A DNA stretch of 64,000 nt from Chloroflexota bacterium. GTDB taxonomy: Bacteria > Chloroflexota > Anaerolineae > Anaerolineales > UBA4823. The position numbers and the translations under genes were made by a program. The notes under the pieces were generated by a model, which did not search any database, was not told where the DNA came from, and saw only the letters and a list, made by a program, of their open reading frames with translations. Positions within the stretch are counted from its first letter, which is position 1; every line of letters starts with the position of its first letter. This document shows positions 51,175 to 60,290 of this stretch, piece by piece. Location of the stretch: positions 1-64,000 of the forward strand of contig JAAYXE010000125.1 in the NCBI GenBank assembly GCA_012516075.1, in the 5' to 3' direction.

Positions 51175-54015
51175 TCAATTCTCCCGGTAAAACGGAATGG
51201 TAAAGGAAAAGATGCTGCCGCCTCCGGGCCGGTCTTCGACAAAGATTTGCCCGCCGTGAGCCTCAACCGCCAGGCGGCAGAAGTTAAGTCCTAACCCCGA
51301 GCCTTTGCGGCGGGTGCTCTGCACAGGGACGCGGCTGAAGCGTTCGAATATCTGCTCGCGATATTCCGCAGGGATTCCCGGCCCGGTATCACTGACGCGC
51401 ACAACCAGCATTTCCTCTGAGAGCGGCTCAGCGCTGACTGATATCAGGCCTCCCTCCGGGGTGAATTTCATGGCGTTATCCACCATGTTAATCAGAACCC
51501 GGCTCAATTTTTCGGCATCGGCTTTGATTTTGGGTAACCCGTTGGGAATTTCGTTCAACAGCGTGAGGCTGAACTCTGCAGCCTGCTGCGAAAAATCAGC
51601 CAGAACTGCACTGGCCTGCTGTTGAAAATCCACTGGCGCCAGGTTGAGCTCCATTTTGCCGGACTCCATCCTGGCAATATCCATCAAAGACTCGACCAGA
51701 CCGAGAATGCGCCGGGCGCCGCGGTGAGCCACGCTGAGCGCTTCGAGAGGGATACTGTGGTCAGGATTGTCCGGGTCCAGCTCAATCTGGGCCATCTCGA
51801 TTGCACCCATCACGGCGCCCAGCGGAGAGCGCACGTCGTGTACGATGGTCTCGGTGATGAACTCGCGGGCCTGTTCCAGACGGAATTCTTCGCTGATGTC
51901 GCGCAGCACCATCATCCAGCCGGCAACCTGACCATCCTGGCCGCGCACCAGAAGCGAGCTCCTTTCCAGAACCTGGTCTTCTGATCCTGAAGGGCGTTTT
52001 AACATGACTTTTGGCAGCTCGGGGTATCCTCCACGGGCCAGTGCCTGTACCAGGTCCTGCACCTGTGCGGGCGTCAGGCCGAAGATGTCCAGGATAGACG
52101 GTGCGAGGGAGGTCAGGTTTTTACCGGTTAGTTCCGCCAGAGGAAGCCCGGTCAGCCTGTGGACGGCTTCGTTGACGACGAGGATGGAACCGTCCGGGGA
52201 CGTCATCAGGATCCCTTCCTGTACCGAGTTGATGACAGCATCGAGGCGATCGCGGCTGCGGGCCAGATCGGTATAGTAAAGCCGTGCATTGGAAACTGCC
52301 TGAGCAGCCTGGGAAGCAAAGGTCTGCAGGAGCTCGATTTCCTCGCTGCTGAAATGATGCGGCTGGTCGAAATAAACCGAGAGAAATCCGATCTGCCCTT
52401 CAGGGGTGCTGAGTGGAAAATCGCCGTAAGCGCGCACCTGTTCCTGGACAAGATTGGCATAGAAATCCTGATCCAGCCCGGCGGTGGTGATGTCGGACAC
52501 AAGCTGCGGCTGCCCGGTTTGCAGGCAGTGGGTAAGCCCGTTCTCCGCACTGTGATACGACGATGTGCGGCGGAAGAATTCGGGCGATAACCCGTGCGCG
52601 TGGGCTAGCCGGATCTGATCTGAATCCGAATCGAGCAGAAAAACCGCCGCTCTGCTGCTGCGGGTGAAGAGCGCCGCCGAGCGGCAGACCTGATCGAGCA
52701 CCTCCTGGGGTTCCAGGCTGGCGCTGATCATCCTGCTGATCTGGTTAAGGGTCTCCAACTGAGCGGCGCGGCGCTGCGCCTGCTCATAAAGAAGTGCGTT
52801 TTCGATGGCTACGCTGATGGGGCCAGATAGCGTAAGCAGCAGGTTGAGGTCGTTCTGTGTAAAGGCAGAGCTTTCGTCGACGCTGAAAAGGGCCAGGCAG
52901 CCAATGGATCTCTCGGAGGCGATCAGCGGTACACCGATCCAGGCGGTGGGCGTCACCTTGCTGGGCGCCAGTTCGACCTGGACCTGCTGGTGGGCCCTGG
53001 GATTGATGATCAGCGGCTTTTTTTCCAGGATCACCCGGTCGGTGAGGCGGTTTTCAAGGGGGCGTGAGGGCCATTGATCTCGCTGGCCGGCGCGTACAGC
53101 CAGCGGATAGGAAATGCTCTGTGCTTCGGCATCATAGAGTGCAACGTAGAAATTATTCACTGCCAGCAGCTGGGTGACCTGACGCTGGATGGTCTCGAGA
53201 AGTTCATCCAGGTCGAGGGTAGAACGGAGCGCTTCGCTGACCTGGAGAAGGGTGGCTGCTTCGCCGGTGCGGCGCTGCAGGTTTATCTGGATGCTGACAG
53301 CCTGGAGGATAAGCGCGGCAGTCAGAAAGGCAACGCATCCCAGGAGGAGCAGAGAGCCTGTCTGTATGGAGGGGGAGCTCAACACCGAGGCGAGGACCAT
53401 CGGCAGAGGCAGGATCTCAAAGGCGGCCAGAGAAAGCAGATCCTGTCTTGAGACCGGGTTGCCCGGGCGCCAGCTGTGAGCACCGAACAGATACAACCCG
53501 CCGTGCAGCAGGGCAAAAAGCAGCAGCGGAGTTAACAGAGAGAAAGGGTCAGACGTGAACTGCAGCCGGTTCTGAGCACCGGAAGTGAAACCGGTGAGCA
53601 GGAGGGTCAACAATAGGGGCAGCAGCACTCTACCGATAACGCCAGCGACTGGGCTCCATCCGGAGCGGGGGAGGGCGGGTAATGGAGAGATGCGGTGGCT
53701 GAGCAGACGGCGCAGCAGCCAGCCCAGTAAAATGCCCAGCGTGCAGGCCCATCCGGCAGCCGCCCCTCCGGCGAGCAGGCCGGTCGCCAGCGCGAGAGCA
53801 TGAACCAGATAGACTTTATCTTCCAGCAGCGGCAGAGGAAAAAGCACCAGGAGGGCCGTGAAGAGCAGGCAAAGCAGGCCGTACAGAAAATCTACCCCCC
53901 CTGCAGGCATGCGCAGCGTGGTGTAGACCAGCAGGTCCAATCCGGCAGCAGCCATCAAACGGTGCTGGATCCCCTGGCCGGTAGGGTATGAGGACGGGCG
54001 GTTTTTCTCTGCCAT
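51175..54015 (-). CDS. Membrane sensor histidine kinase with two GAF domains and one PAS domain
   Basis: 946 residues. Order: seven or eight membrane helices (about 15-245), a coiled linker, GAF 1 (about 265-405), GAF 2 (about 430-575), PAS (about 585-705), HisKA with phospho-His726 in ETIVHDVRSPLGAV, and HATPase_c (about 830-946; N-box NMVDNAMKF, G1 DTGPGIP, G2 GSGLGLNFC). GAF and PAS domains sense small ligands or redox state. No response regulator is adjacent; the only receiver in the window is fused to the GT2 at 43260-44447. Start ATG 54015 is preferred over TTG 54024. Confidence 0.93.
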   Translation of the reverse strand: MAEKNRPSSYPTGQGIQHRLMAAAGLDLLVYTTLRMPAGGVDFLYGLLCLLFTALLVLFPLPLLEDKVYLVHALALATGLLAGGAAAGWACTLGILLGWLLRRLLSHRISPLPALPRSGWSPVAGVIGRVLLPLLLTLLLTGFTSGAQNRLQFTSDPFSLLTPLLLFALLHGGLYLFGAHSWRPGNPVSRQDLLSLAAFEILPLPMVLASVLSSPSIQTGSLLLLGCVAFLTAALILQAVSIQINLQRRTGEAATLLQVSEALRSTLDLDELLETIQRQVTQLLAVNNFYVALYDAEAQSISYPLAVRAGQRDQWPSRPLENRLTDRVILEKKPLIINPRAHQQVQVELAPSKVTPTAWIGVPLIASERSIGCLALFSVDESSAFTQNDLNLLLTLSGPISVAIENALLYEQAQRRAAQLETLNQISRMISASLEPQEVLDQVCRSAALFTRSSRAAVFLLDSDSDQIRLAHAHGLSPEFFRRTSSYHSAENGLTHCLQTGQPQLVSDITTAGLDQDFYANLVQEQVRAYGDFPLSTPEGQIGFLSVYFDQPHHFSSEEIELLQTFASQAAQAVSNARLYYTDLARSRDRLDAVINSVQEGILMTSPDGSILVVNEAVHRLTGLPLAELTGKNLTSLAPSILDIFGLTPAQVQDLVQALARGGYPELPKVMLKRPSGSEDQVLERSSLLVRGQDGQVAGWMMVLRDISEEFRLEQAREFITETIVHDVRSPLGAVMGAIEMAQIELDPDNPDHSIPLEALSVAHRGARRILGLVESLMDIARMESGKMELNLAPVDFQQQASAVLADFSQQAAEFSLTLLNEIPNGLPKIKADAEKLSRVLINMVDNAMKFTPEGGLISVSAEPLSEEMLVVRVSDTGPGIPAEYREQIFERFSRVPVQSTRRKGSGLGLNFCRLAVEAHGGQIFVEDRPGGGSIFSFTIPFYREN

Positions 54016-54090
54016 GATTACCAACGATAAGCTGCCCCAATTTCTTTGAACAGAGATCCTGATCAGGACAGCAGGTATGCAACCTGAGAA

Positions 54091-55875
54091 TCAGTTTTCC
54101 GGTGTCCGTGTGGGACGCGGTGTGCGCGTCGCAGGCCTGGAAGTGTTCTGCGGCGAGGGTGTGGGGGTGAAAAGCGCTTCCAGGCGATCCCGCGCTTCTG
54201 CGGCCCAGCCGTCCTCAAGAGACGAGGGGGGAAGGGCCAGCAGTGCCTGCCAGTCCTGAGCTGCACGCGAGAGGTTACCTGACGCTTCATAAACCTGGGC
54301 CCGGTAGTAATAGGTCTGGGCCAGCTCGGCGTCATTTGCAGCCAGATTCTGGCTGGCGTTGAGCAGGCTGCGGGCTTCGTCCAAGCGGCCAGCTGCAAAC
54401 AGAGCCCGCCCCAGGCCAAGCTGAATATCAAAAGATGCACTGCCGCCGAGACGGCGAGCGGCGAGGAAGTCGTTTACGGCCTGCTGGCCATTGTCGAGCA
54501 CCAGGTGTGCATGGCCGCGGAAATAATACGCCTGTTCCAGGCGGTCATCAAGGGAGATCGCCTGGTCGAGCGCGGCGACAGCTTTGGTGTAGCGACCGGA
54601 GCGGTAGTAAGCTTCTCCGAGCCATGCCCAGGCGGCTGCGTCCTCCCCTGCGTACTGCGTATAGACTTCTAAAGCCTGTGCGGCCTGCTGCGGATCACCG
54701 GTCTGCAGGGCTGCCTCGCCGAGCAGGCGGTAGGCCGGGAGCAGGGTCTGGTCCGCCTCCAGCGCCCTGCCGGCATGTTTAGCGGCGGCGCGCAGGTTCC
54801 CCTGCTGGAACGCGATCTGACCGCTGTACAGCTCCACCAGCGGCGATTCGGGTAGCAGCTCCTGGGCCCGGGTCAGGTCGTCCTGCGCGGCATCCAGTTC
54901 GCCCTGCTCGAGAAGGAAAGCGAGGCGCTGCAGATAGGCCTCACCAAAATCGGGCGCGTACTCGACCGCCAGGTCCAGATCTGCGCTCACATCCGCACGC
55001 GGGCTGTCTTCTAAAAGGGCGCGGGCACGACCCAGGTATGCCGGGCCGAACTCCGGATCAACTTCCACAGCCTGATTATACGCTTGAACGGCGAGTTCAT
55101 AGGATCCCGTCAGGCGATAGCACTCGCCGATGTAATAGTAAATGTCAGGAGAACCGGGTTCAATTTTTGCTGCCTGCTGGAAGAACTCCAGCGCGGTTTG
55201 CAGGTCGCCGCGCAGGAAGGCGCGCTCACCGCTGCGGAATGCCTCGGTGATGGGGTGCGGCGTGGTGACAAACAGAGGGGTGGGTGTGTATGTGATTTCC
55301 GGTATGAGAGCCAGGGAGGCCTGGCCTGCGGACGTGGGCTGCGGGGTTTCTCTGCCGCCTTTGCCCGATGAGATCATGGTGGGTGTGGTTGTGAACGTGG
55401 GCGAAGGACCAGGTGTGTGGGAGGGCCGGCTGGCTATGGCACTGGGACGGCGGCCAAAGCCCGTCAGAGCAGCAGCGATGAACCCGGTAACCAGGATGAG
55501 GGTCCCTAACAGCAGGATCAAACGGCCGGGTGTGCTGGTCCACAAGCGGCGCAGTCCTGTTGGGGCAGATGCTTCCGGAATGCCTGCCGACCAGCTGCGG
55601 CGGACCACCGGCCGGACAGTCGTTTCAGCAGGCGTAGAAACCCCGAGCAGGACCAGACCATAGCGGGCAGCCGATGCATCCGGATCGATGTTGAGGACGG
55701 ACTGCAAGCAGTAGATCTGCTCCTTGCGCGTCTCAACCACGGCGCTCATCCAGAGCCAGTATTCGGGGTTGGAGGGATCCGCCCGCAGCAGGCGGGTGAG
55801 CAGATCTCTGGCGCGCGCCTGCTGACCGCGGCGCACCGCCTCGATGGCTTCCTGCAGCATTACGTTTTCAGACAT
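54091..55875 (-). CDS. Tetratricopeptide-repeat protein with one membrane segment
   Basis: 594 residues. Residues about 1-75 form a short N-terminal repeat module (EAIEAVRRGQQARARDLLTRLLRADPSNPEYWLWMS). One membrane helix lies at about 117-138, then a Thr/Pro-rich linker (about 145-210). At least nine TPR units follow (about 215-570), with the consensus W/Y-L-G-x-Y pattern (AYLGRARALLE, AWAWLGEAYYRSG, AYYFRGHAHLV). A Thr/Pro/Arg tail ends the chain. It is a protein-protein scaffold at the outer face of the membrane; the partner is unknown. A site AGGAAAAGGT precedes the ATG, and a terminator-like hairpin lies in its leader. Confidence 0.9.
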   Translation of the reverse strand: MSENVMLQEAIEAVRRGQQARARDLLTRLLRADPSNPEYWLWMSAVVETRKEQIYCLQSVLNIDPDASAARYGLVLLGVSTPAETTVRPVVRRSWSAGIPEASAPTGLRRLWTSTPGRLILLLGTLILVTGFIAAALTGFGRRPSAIASRPSHTPGPSPTFTTTPTMISSGKGGRETPQPTSAGQASLALIPEITYTPTPLFVTTPHPITEAFRSGERAFLRGDLQTALEFFQQAAKIEPGSPDIYYYIGECYRLTGSYELAVQAYNQAVEVDPEFGPAYLGRARALLEDSPRADVSADLDLAVEYAPDFGEAYLQRLAFLLEQGELDAAQDDLTRAQELLPESPLVELYSGQIAFQQGNLRAAAKHAGRALEADQTLLPAYRLLGEAALQTGDPQQAAQALEVYTQYAGEDAAAWAWLGEAYYRSGRYTKAVAALDQAISLDDRLEQAYYFRGHAHLVLDNGQQAVNDFLAARRLGGSASFDIQLGLGRALFAAGRLDEARSLLNASQNLAANDAELAQTYYYRAQVYEASGNLSRAAQDWQALLALPPSSLEDGWAAEARDRLEALFTPTPSPQNTSRPATRTPRPTRTPEN

Positions 55876-55905
55876 ACCTTTTCCTGCCGGCAGTAATACA
55901 AGTTT

Positions 55906-55939
55906 AAAAAAGGCGCAGTCGAGGCCCAGCGGCTGCGCC
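55906..55939 (-). terminator. Terminator-like hairpin in the leader of the TPR gene
   Basis: On the minus strand GGCGCAG-type arms (10 bp including A-T pairs) enclose a 14-base loop and are followed by TTTTTT, the form of a factor-independent terminator. It ends only 31 bp before the TPR start codon and points into that gene. It either attenuates TPR transcription or stops antisense readthrough from the divergent LysM promoter region. Confidence 0.6.
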
Positions 55940-55984
55940 TTTATCCGGCCGCCGGTGTGACTGCTGCCCTAATTGTACAGGCGG

Positions 55985-55990
55985 TATAAT
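55985..55990 (+). promoter_or_regulatory. -10 box placing transcription start at the LysM start codon
   Basis: A perfect TATAAT ends seven bases before the ATG at 55998. A polymerase start 7-8 bases past the -10 box would fall on the A of the ATG, giving a leaderless mRNA. No ribosome site is present, and the -35 region (TGCTGC at 55962) is poor. Confidence 0.55.
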
Positions 55991-55997
55991 CGATTTT

Positions 55998-57209
55998 ATG
56001 CGCAACTTACCGAATTGTAAAAAGCAGGAGCGCCGGCGCAGGCCCCTGCAATCGCGGCCGGTTTCCACCCGGCTGGCCGCGGTGTGTATTGTGTTTTCAG
56101 TGCTCTTCGCGGCCTGCAGCCCGGCCCCTACAGAGACTGTGCTGACCAGCCCGACCGAACTTCCGCTAACCCCCTTTCAACTGTCCACCAGCACCCCTTC
56201 ACCCACGACTGCCAGCACCGGCCTTGAGGTAATCAGAGAGCCCTCAGCGACCATGCGCCCGCTGCCCTCGCCGACCCCGCTGACCTACGAGGTCAAGCAG
56301 GGCGATACGATGCTGGCGATTGCCCTGCGGTACGGCGTATCCCTCGAAGCGATGCAGGAAGCCAACCCGGACGTCGATCCTAACTTCCTTTCTGTGGGGA
56401 CGGTATTGAAGGTCCCAGCCGGCCAGCCCGGGGCTGCCCTGGGCACAGCGACCGAAATCCCGACCGTGACGCCGGTGACGATGGAGGTGGACCCGCCGCG
56501 CTGCTATCCAGCTGGTGATGGTGGATTCTGGTGTTTCGCAGCTCTGCACAACAACCAGACGTACGCGGTTGAAGGGGTATCCGGCTGGATCGAAGCGGCC
56601 GGGGAGAGTGGAAGCGGCGAGATCCATGCAAAAGAAGCCTCCCTGCCGCTGAATGTGCTGCCGCCCGGGGAGGTACTGCCTTTAATGGTTTATTTCTCCG
56701 CCGATGAAGTGGAGGACGCCCGAGAACTGGCGGGTGTGAGCGCACGCCTGCTGACCGCACTACCGGTCAATCCGGGAGATCTGCGCTACCTTCCCGTCGG
56801 GGCTTCTGACCTGCAGGTTGAAATCGATCCAGAGGGGCGGTCCGCATGGATCGAAGGGCGGATTGAGCATCTGGCGCCTACAGCGACGCTTCCACCGCCC
56901 ACTGCAACGCTCACGCCAACCATCACTTCGACCGCGACGGGGACGGTGACCCCGGCCCCGATCCTGCCGCCGCTGCCGCCAAGCGCGACGCCGACACCTT
57001 TCCTGACGGCAACACCGGCGCCAGAGCGGCAGACGGAGCAGGTCTGGGTGGCGGCCATCGCCTACGGGCCGGAGGATGAGATTGTGGGCGTGCGCAAGTG
57101 GGATCTTATCGTTTCGCTTGCAACCGGTGAGGAGACGACTTTCGAGGGAGAGGTGTACAGCGCCGGCCCGCCGATCGAGAGGATTGAAGTGCTGCTGGAA
57201 GCGCAGTGA
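55998..57209 (+). CDS. LysM-domain lipoprotein with Thr/Pro linkers
   Basis: 403 residues. The signal has an unusually long basic head and ends in a lipobox FAAC (Cys40). A Thr/Ser/Pro linker (about 42-95) leads to one LysM peptidoglycan-binding motif (YEVKQGDTMLAIALRYGVSLEAMQEANP in pieces, about 97-142). A middle beta-rich domain (about 155-290) is unrecognised. A second Thr/Pro linker (about 292-340) leads to a C-terminal beta domain (about 345-403). It is likely a cell-wall-associated surface protein. It stands alone, divergent from the TPR gene. Confidence 0.87.
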   Translation: MRNLPNCKKQERRRRPLQSRPVSTRLAAVCIVFSVLFAACSPAPTETVLTSPTELPLTPFQLSTSTPSPTTASTGLEVIREPSATMRPLPSPTPLTYEVKQGDTMLAIALRYGVSLEAMQEANPDVDPNFLSVGTVLKVPAGQPGAALGTATEIPTVTPVTMEVDPPRCYPAGDGGFWCFAALHNNQTYAVEGVSGWIEAAGESGSGEIHAKEASLPLNVLPPGEVLPLMVYFSADEVEDARELAGVSARLLTALPVNPGDLRYLPVGASDLQVEIDPEGRSAWIEGRIEHLAPTATLPPPTATLTPTITSTATGTVTPAPILPPLPPSATPTPFLTATPAPERQTEQVWVAAIAYGPEDEIVGVRKWDLIVSLATGEETTFEGEVYSAGPPIERIEVLLEAQ

Positions 57210-57252
57210 CAGCAAGCCGCCTGCTCGCAAACCCGGGCAGGCGGCCTGATTT

Positions 57253-58128
57253 TTATTCCAAAAAATGAAAATCTGATCCGGGGGGGAAGGGGGAAGGGCC
57301 GCGCTCGAAGGAGAAGCCGGCGGCACCGCGATGGCCACCGCCGCCGTATCTGCGGGCGATCTCGGAGACGTCGATGCTGCTGGAATACAGGGTTACGAAG
57401 GTGAACAGGCCCCCGTTCTGGCGGCCATCCACATAGCAGTAGACCAGGGGGTAGCCCAGTTCCTGCCCACAGACACCCATTTCACCGCTGCCGCGCTGGT
57501 TAATTGCCAGCGTGCGGTGGCCGTCGAAAATTACGGGGAAGCCGTGCTTTTCCACCTGGCGGCGGATCTCTTTGAGCCGGGCATCACGCAGCACCCGACC
57601 GCGTTCGATCAGCGCGGCGACGAGCTGTGGATCGTCATCCAGCAGTGGAACCCACAGGGCGTCATTGGTTGGAGAGGTGTCTTCCTGGTGAAGGCCCTCG
57701 TCGAACGGGCCGGTGTCGGCCTCGGCCCAGCGCCAGATATCGCGGTCGCCCACCAGAACGACAGCCCGGGGGAGCGGCTGATCCGGAAAGAAGCAGCGCC
57801 AGGTGAGCACGCAGGCGGCTTCCGAGATGTCGCGGATGCCGGGCCAGCCCTGTGAATCCTGATGCAGCTCCTCAATGGCGGTGATGTGGTGGTCAATCCA
57901 GATCAGCTCGCGCTCGCCGGCGATGCGGCGCATATCTTCCGGAGGCAGGCAAAAGTCGACAACAACCACGGTATCCGCCGCCTGAATGGCTTCCCGGGGC
58001 AGCGGGTCGCCGTGGACCATTTCGTGCATTACAACGTCCGGGCCCAGAGCGCGCCGGACAATGGCAGCGGAAAGCCGCCCGTCGGCGTCGTTATGATGGA
58101 TGCAAAGTATTTTCTTATCGTCGGGCAT
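57253..58128 (-). CDS. DHH-family phosphoesterase
   Basis: 291 residues. The DHH domain has the metal motifs HHNDADG (residues about 10-16), VVVVDFC and IDHH (about 76-79). The C-terminal DHHA1 substrate domain has the GGGGHRGAAGFS signature. Relatives are nano-RNases, cyclic-dinucleotide phosphodiesterases or inorganic-phosphate-releasing enzymes. The closest match in shape is the bare DHH-DHHA1 type acting on short oligonucleotides or phospho-linked molecules; the substrate is not readable. It starts 13 bp after the site-2 protease gene, so the two are co-transcribed. Confidence 0.88.
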   Translation of the reverse strand: MPDDKKILCIHHNDADGRLSAAIVRRALGPDVVMHEMVHGDPLPREAIQAADTVVVVDFCLPPEDMRRIAGERELIWIDHHITAIEELHQDSQGWPGIRDISEAACVLTWRCFFPDQPLPRAVVLVGDRDIWRWAEADTGPFDEGLHQEDTSPTNDALWVPLLDDDPQLVAALIERGRVLRDARLKEIRRQVEKHGFPVIFDGHRTLAINQRGSGEMGVCGQELGYPLVYCYVDGRQNGGLFTFVTLYSSSIDVSEIARRYGGGGHRGAAGFSFERGPSPFPPGSDFHFLE

Positions 58129-58141
58129 CGATGATTCCGGT

Positions 58142-59368
58142 TCAACCCATGGCAATTACGAGGGGGACGGGGGTGAAGACCAGGAAAAAGATGATCAGGC
58201 CCAGCGCCGCCACAACTTTGCGAGGTGGATCGAGCTGGGTAATCTGGTCGAGAGGTTCGGCGTGCAGGCGGCCCAGGAAAAAGATGATCAGTGCCCACAG
58301 CCACCAGCCGCTCCATACAAAGCCTAACAGGACGAGCGCGACGAGGATAAAGGGCAGCAGAGAGCGCACCCGCCGGCCCAGGAGCACATAAAGCAGGTGA
58401 CCGCCATCCAGCTGGCCGGCCGGGATCAGGTTCAGGGCGGTCACGAGCAGGCCGGCCCAGCCAGCAAAAGCGACCGGGTGGATCATCACATCGACGCCGC
58501 CCAGCGGCAGCGGCTGGCCGGTGAAGAAATAGCGAATCCAGTAAGCTGCCGGCGAGAGCCCGCCGTAGCTCTCGGGAGTGGGCAGTAGCTGACCAAAGAC
58601 CAGATATTTGGAGAGCAGGTATAAAACCGAGTTGCCCTCAAGTTGAATACCCTGGCCGGGACCGGGGATTTCGATCACGCTCAGCTCAGACAGGGAAAGG
58701 CCGAGGAGCAGAACCGGAATGGCCACCACCAGCCCGGCGAGTGGCCCGGCAACGCCGATGTCGAGCAGGACGCGCCGGTTCCTGGGGGGCTCTTTCAACT
58801 GGATAAATGCCCCGAGGGTCCCGAAGGGGCTCAGTGGAAAGGGAATGAAATAGGGTAGGGTAACATGGGTGCGGTGGTAGCGACCCGCCAGATAGTGACC
58901 GAACTCGTGAGCAAGCAGTATGGCCAATAGGCTGACTGCGAAGGGCAGCCCGCTCCAGATGCTGCTGAGCAGGCTCTCCAGCAAACCGCCCTGCGCAGGC
59001 ATCTGGAAAGACTGCAGTGCACCGCTGAAGATCATGCTCATCAATGTCAGCACGAACAGGAGTACGTTGACCCAGGGATTGGAGCGGCTGGGGTTGATCA
59101 CACCCTGCATGAGCAGAATGGTGTGACGACCTTCTTCTATGCGGAAGAGCGGGGTTACATTGAGCGGGCGCAGACTTTCGGCAAGCCGGTCATAAGCCTC
59201 GGCTGAATCGCCATACAATTCGCCGCGATAGCGGACCAGAAAAGGCTGGCGAGCGCTGCCCACGGTGATATCTTCGATGCGCATCTCACGCGCAATCAGA
59301 TGCGTGTATGAATTCTCATCCGTCTGGTTCAATAACTGGGTTTCTGCTGATAACATAGACTCGTTCAA
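58142..59368 (-). CDS. Site-2 protease family (M50) intramembrane metalloprotease
   Basis: 408 residues. A soluble N-terminal part (about 1-95) precedes the membrane core. The zinc motif is HEFGH (His154, Glu155, His158) inside a helix, and the second conserved element is NLIPAGQLDGGHLL, giving the third ligand Asp. Six or so membrane helices. These enzymes cut membrane-bound regulators or signal remnants. The soluble N-terminus is typical of the EGY1/cyanobacterial-like branch. The start is TTG 59368 or ATG 59356; neither has a strong site. Confidence 0.9.
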   Translation of the reverse strand: MNESMLSAETQLLNQTDENSYTHLIAREMRIEDITVGSARQPFLVRYRGELYGDSAEAYDRLAESLRPLNVTPLFRIEEGRHTILLMQGVINPSRSNPWVNVLLFVLTLMSMIFSGALQSFQMPAQGGLLESLLSSIWSGLPFAVSLLAILLAHEFGHYLAGRYHRTHVTLPYFIPFPLSPFGTLGAFIQLKEPPRNRRVLLDIGVAGPLAGLVVAIPVLLLGLSLSELSVIEIPGPGQGIQLEGNSVLYLLSKYLVFGQLLPTPESYGGLSPAAYWIRYFFTGQPLPLGGVDVMIHPVAFAGWAGLLVTALNLIPAGQLDGGHLLYVLLGRRVRSLLPFILVALVLLGFVWSGWWLWALIIFFLGRLHAEPLDQITQLDPPRKVVAALGLIIFFLVFTPVPLVIAMG

Positions 59369-59442
59369 CTCATGATGCTGTCTACCGGCGCCAGTCCCCC
59401 TGACAATCGATCAGCGCATGGATATAAATAAAGAATCTCAGG

Positions 59443-59536
59443 CGGGAGTGGATGGGAGTCGAACCCACCGCGGCCCGCAACGCGCCCCGCCACCGGTTTT
59501 GAAGCCCGGGGAGCCCACAGGGACCCAACCACCCCC
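59443..59536 (-). tRNA. selC: tRNA-Sec (anticodon UCA)
   Basis: A 94-base tRNA with every hallmark of bacterial tRNA-Sec. Acceptor stem of 8 bp (GGGGGUGG with CCACUCCC), a 6-bp D stem with a 4-base loop (GGGUCC-CUGU-GGGCUC), anticodon loop CUUCAAA with UCA at 59502-59500, a 24-base variable arm, and a T arm GUGGG-UUCGACU-CCCAU. The 3' CCA is not encoded (discriminator G followed by CCT). Its presence implies selenocysteine use at UGA codons; selA, selB and selD are not in the window. The closing base pair of the anticodon stem is a G-A mismatch. Confidence 0.93.
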
Positions 59537-59621
59537 CTGCAAAGATATGTATCAATTAAGCATACCCCAAGGGGAGCGTTTTCACAAGATTGAACGCTCT
59601 TTTCTTATGAGCGTCTTACGA

Positions 59622-60194
59622 TCAGGCTCTACGGATATGATCGCTGTGGATGTCTTCAATATAGGGGATAAAGGCGCTGACATCCTTTCCGAGACAGAGG
59701 CGCTGGTAATAGGTGCGGGCAATATCACCCTGCTGTTCAAGATTAAAGGAATGGATGGTGGCGTTCGCAGCACGGCGCTGTTTCAAACCTTCTTCACCGC
59801 CGAAGTCGTAAGCTGCGCCGCGATCTTTGAACTGAGCAGACAGGGCCTTTAGCAAATAACGCCACCCCATCTGCTGATACTGCCAGGCGTGGGTTAATTC
59901 GTGGATCAGCCAGCAGATCAGATAATGTTCAAAGTCCTGAGGTGATACCGGATGGTCCGGCAGTCGAACCGGGAAGATACAGTGATTCCCCAGGGTGATA
60001 GCGTTGGCATGACCGGTCTGCGGCATGCGCTTCAGCCAGCGACCGATCCCGTCAATACGGTTGGGCCAGGGGCTGCACTCGTGGATGCGGACGCGGTCGT
60101 AATCCAGCCGGTCACGAAACACACGGCGGGCTTCTTCGATTTCCCAGGGATGCATCCTGCGGGAAAAAGGCCGGCAGCGTTCTGAAGCGTCCAT
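59622..60194 (-). CDS. Small HExxH zinc-metalloprotease-like protein
   Basis: 190 residues, no signal peptide. The motif HELTHAWQYQ (His98, Glu99, His102) is a classic zinc site, preceded by a hydrophobic strand (YLICWLI), as in DUF4157/SprT-like proteins. Upstream parts (ANAITLGNHCIFP) fit the same domain. Such proteins are often linked to toxin processing or DNA-protein crosslink repair in relatives; nothing in the context decides. The gene lies 86 bp upstream of tRNA-Sec on the same strand and may share readthrough. A weak 6-bp stem (59594-59614) follows its stop. Confidence 0.8.
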   Translation of the reverse strand: MDASERCRPFSRRMHPWEIEEARRVFRDRLDYDRVRIHECSPWPNRIDGIGRWLKRMPQTGHANAITLGNHCIFPVRLPDHPVSPQDFEHYLICWLIHELTHAWQYQQMGWRYLLKALSAQFKDRGAAYDFGGEEGLKQRRAANATIHSFNLEQQGDIARTYYQRLCLGKDVSAFIPYIEDIHSDHIRRA

Positions 60195-60290
60195 CGGTTC
60201 TATTTCTTATATCATATTTTGGCTCTCATTTATAGAGTATTAACCCTGCAGATAGTGCTCACAGAACCCGGCGATTATCCAAAAATAATC

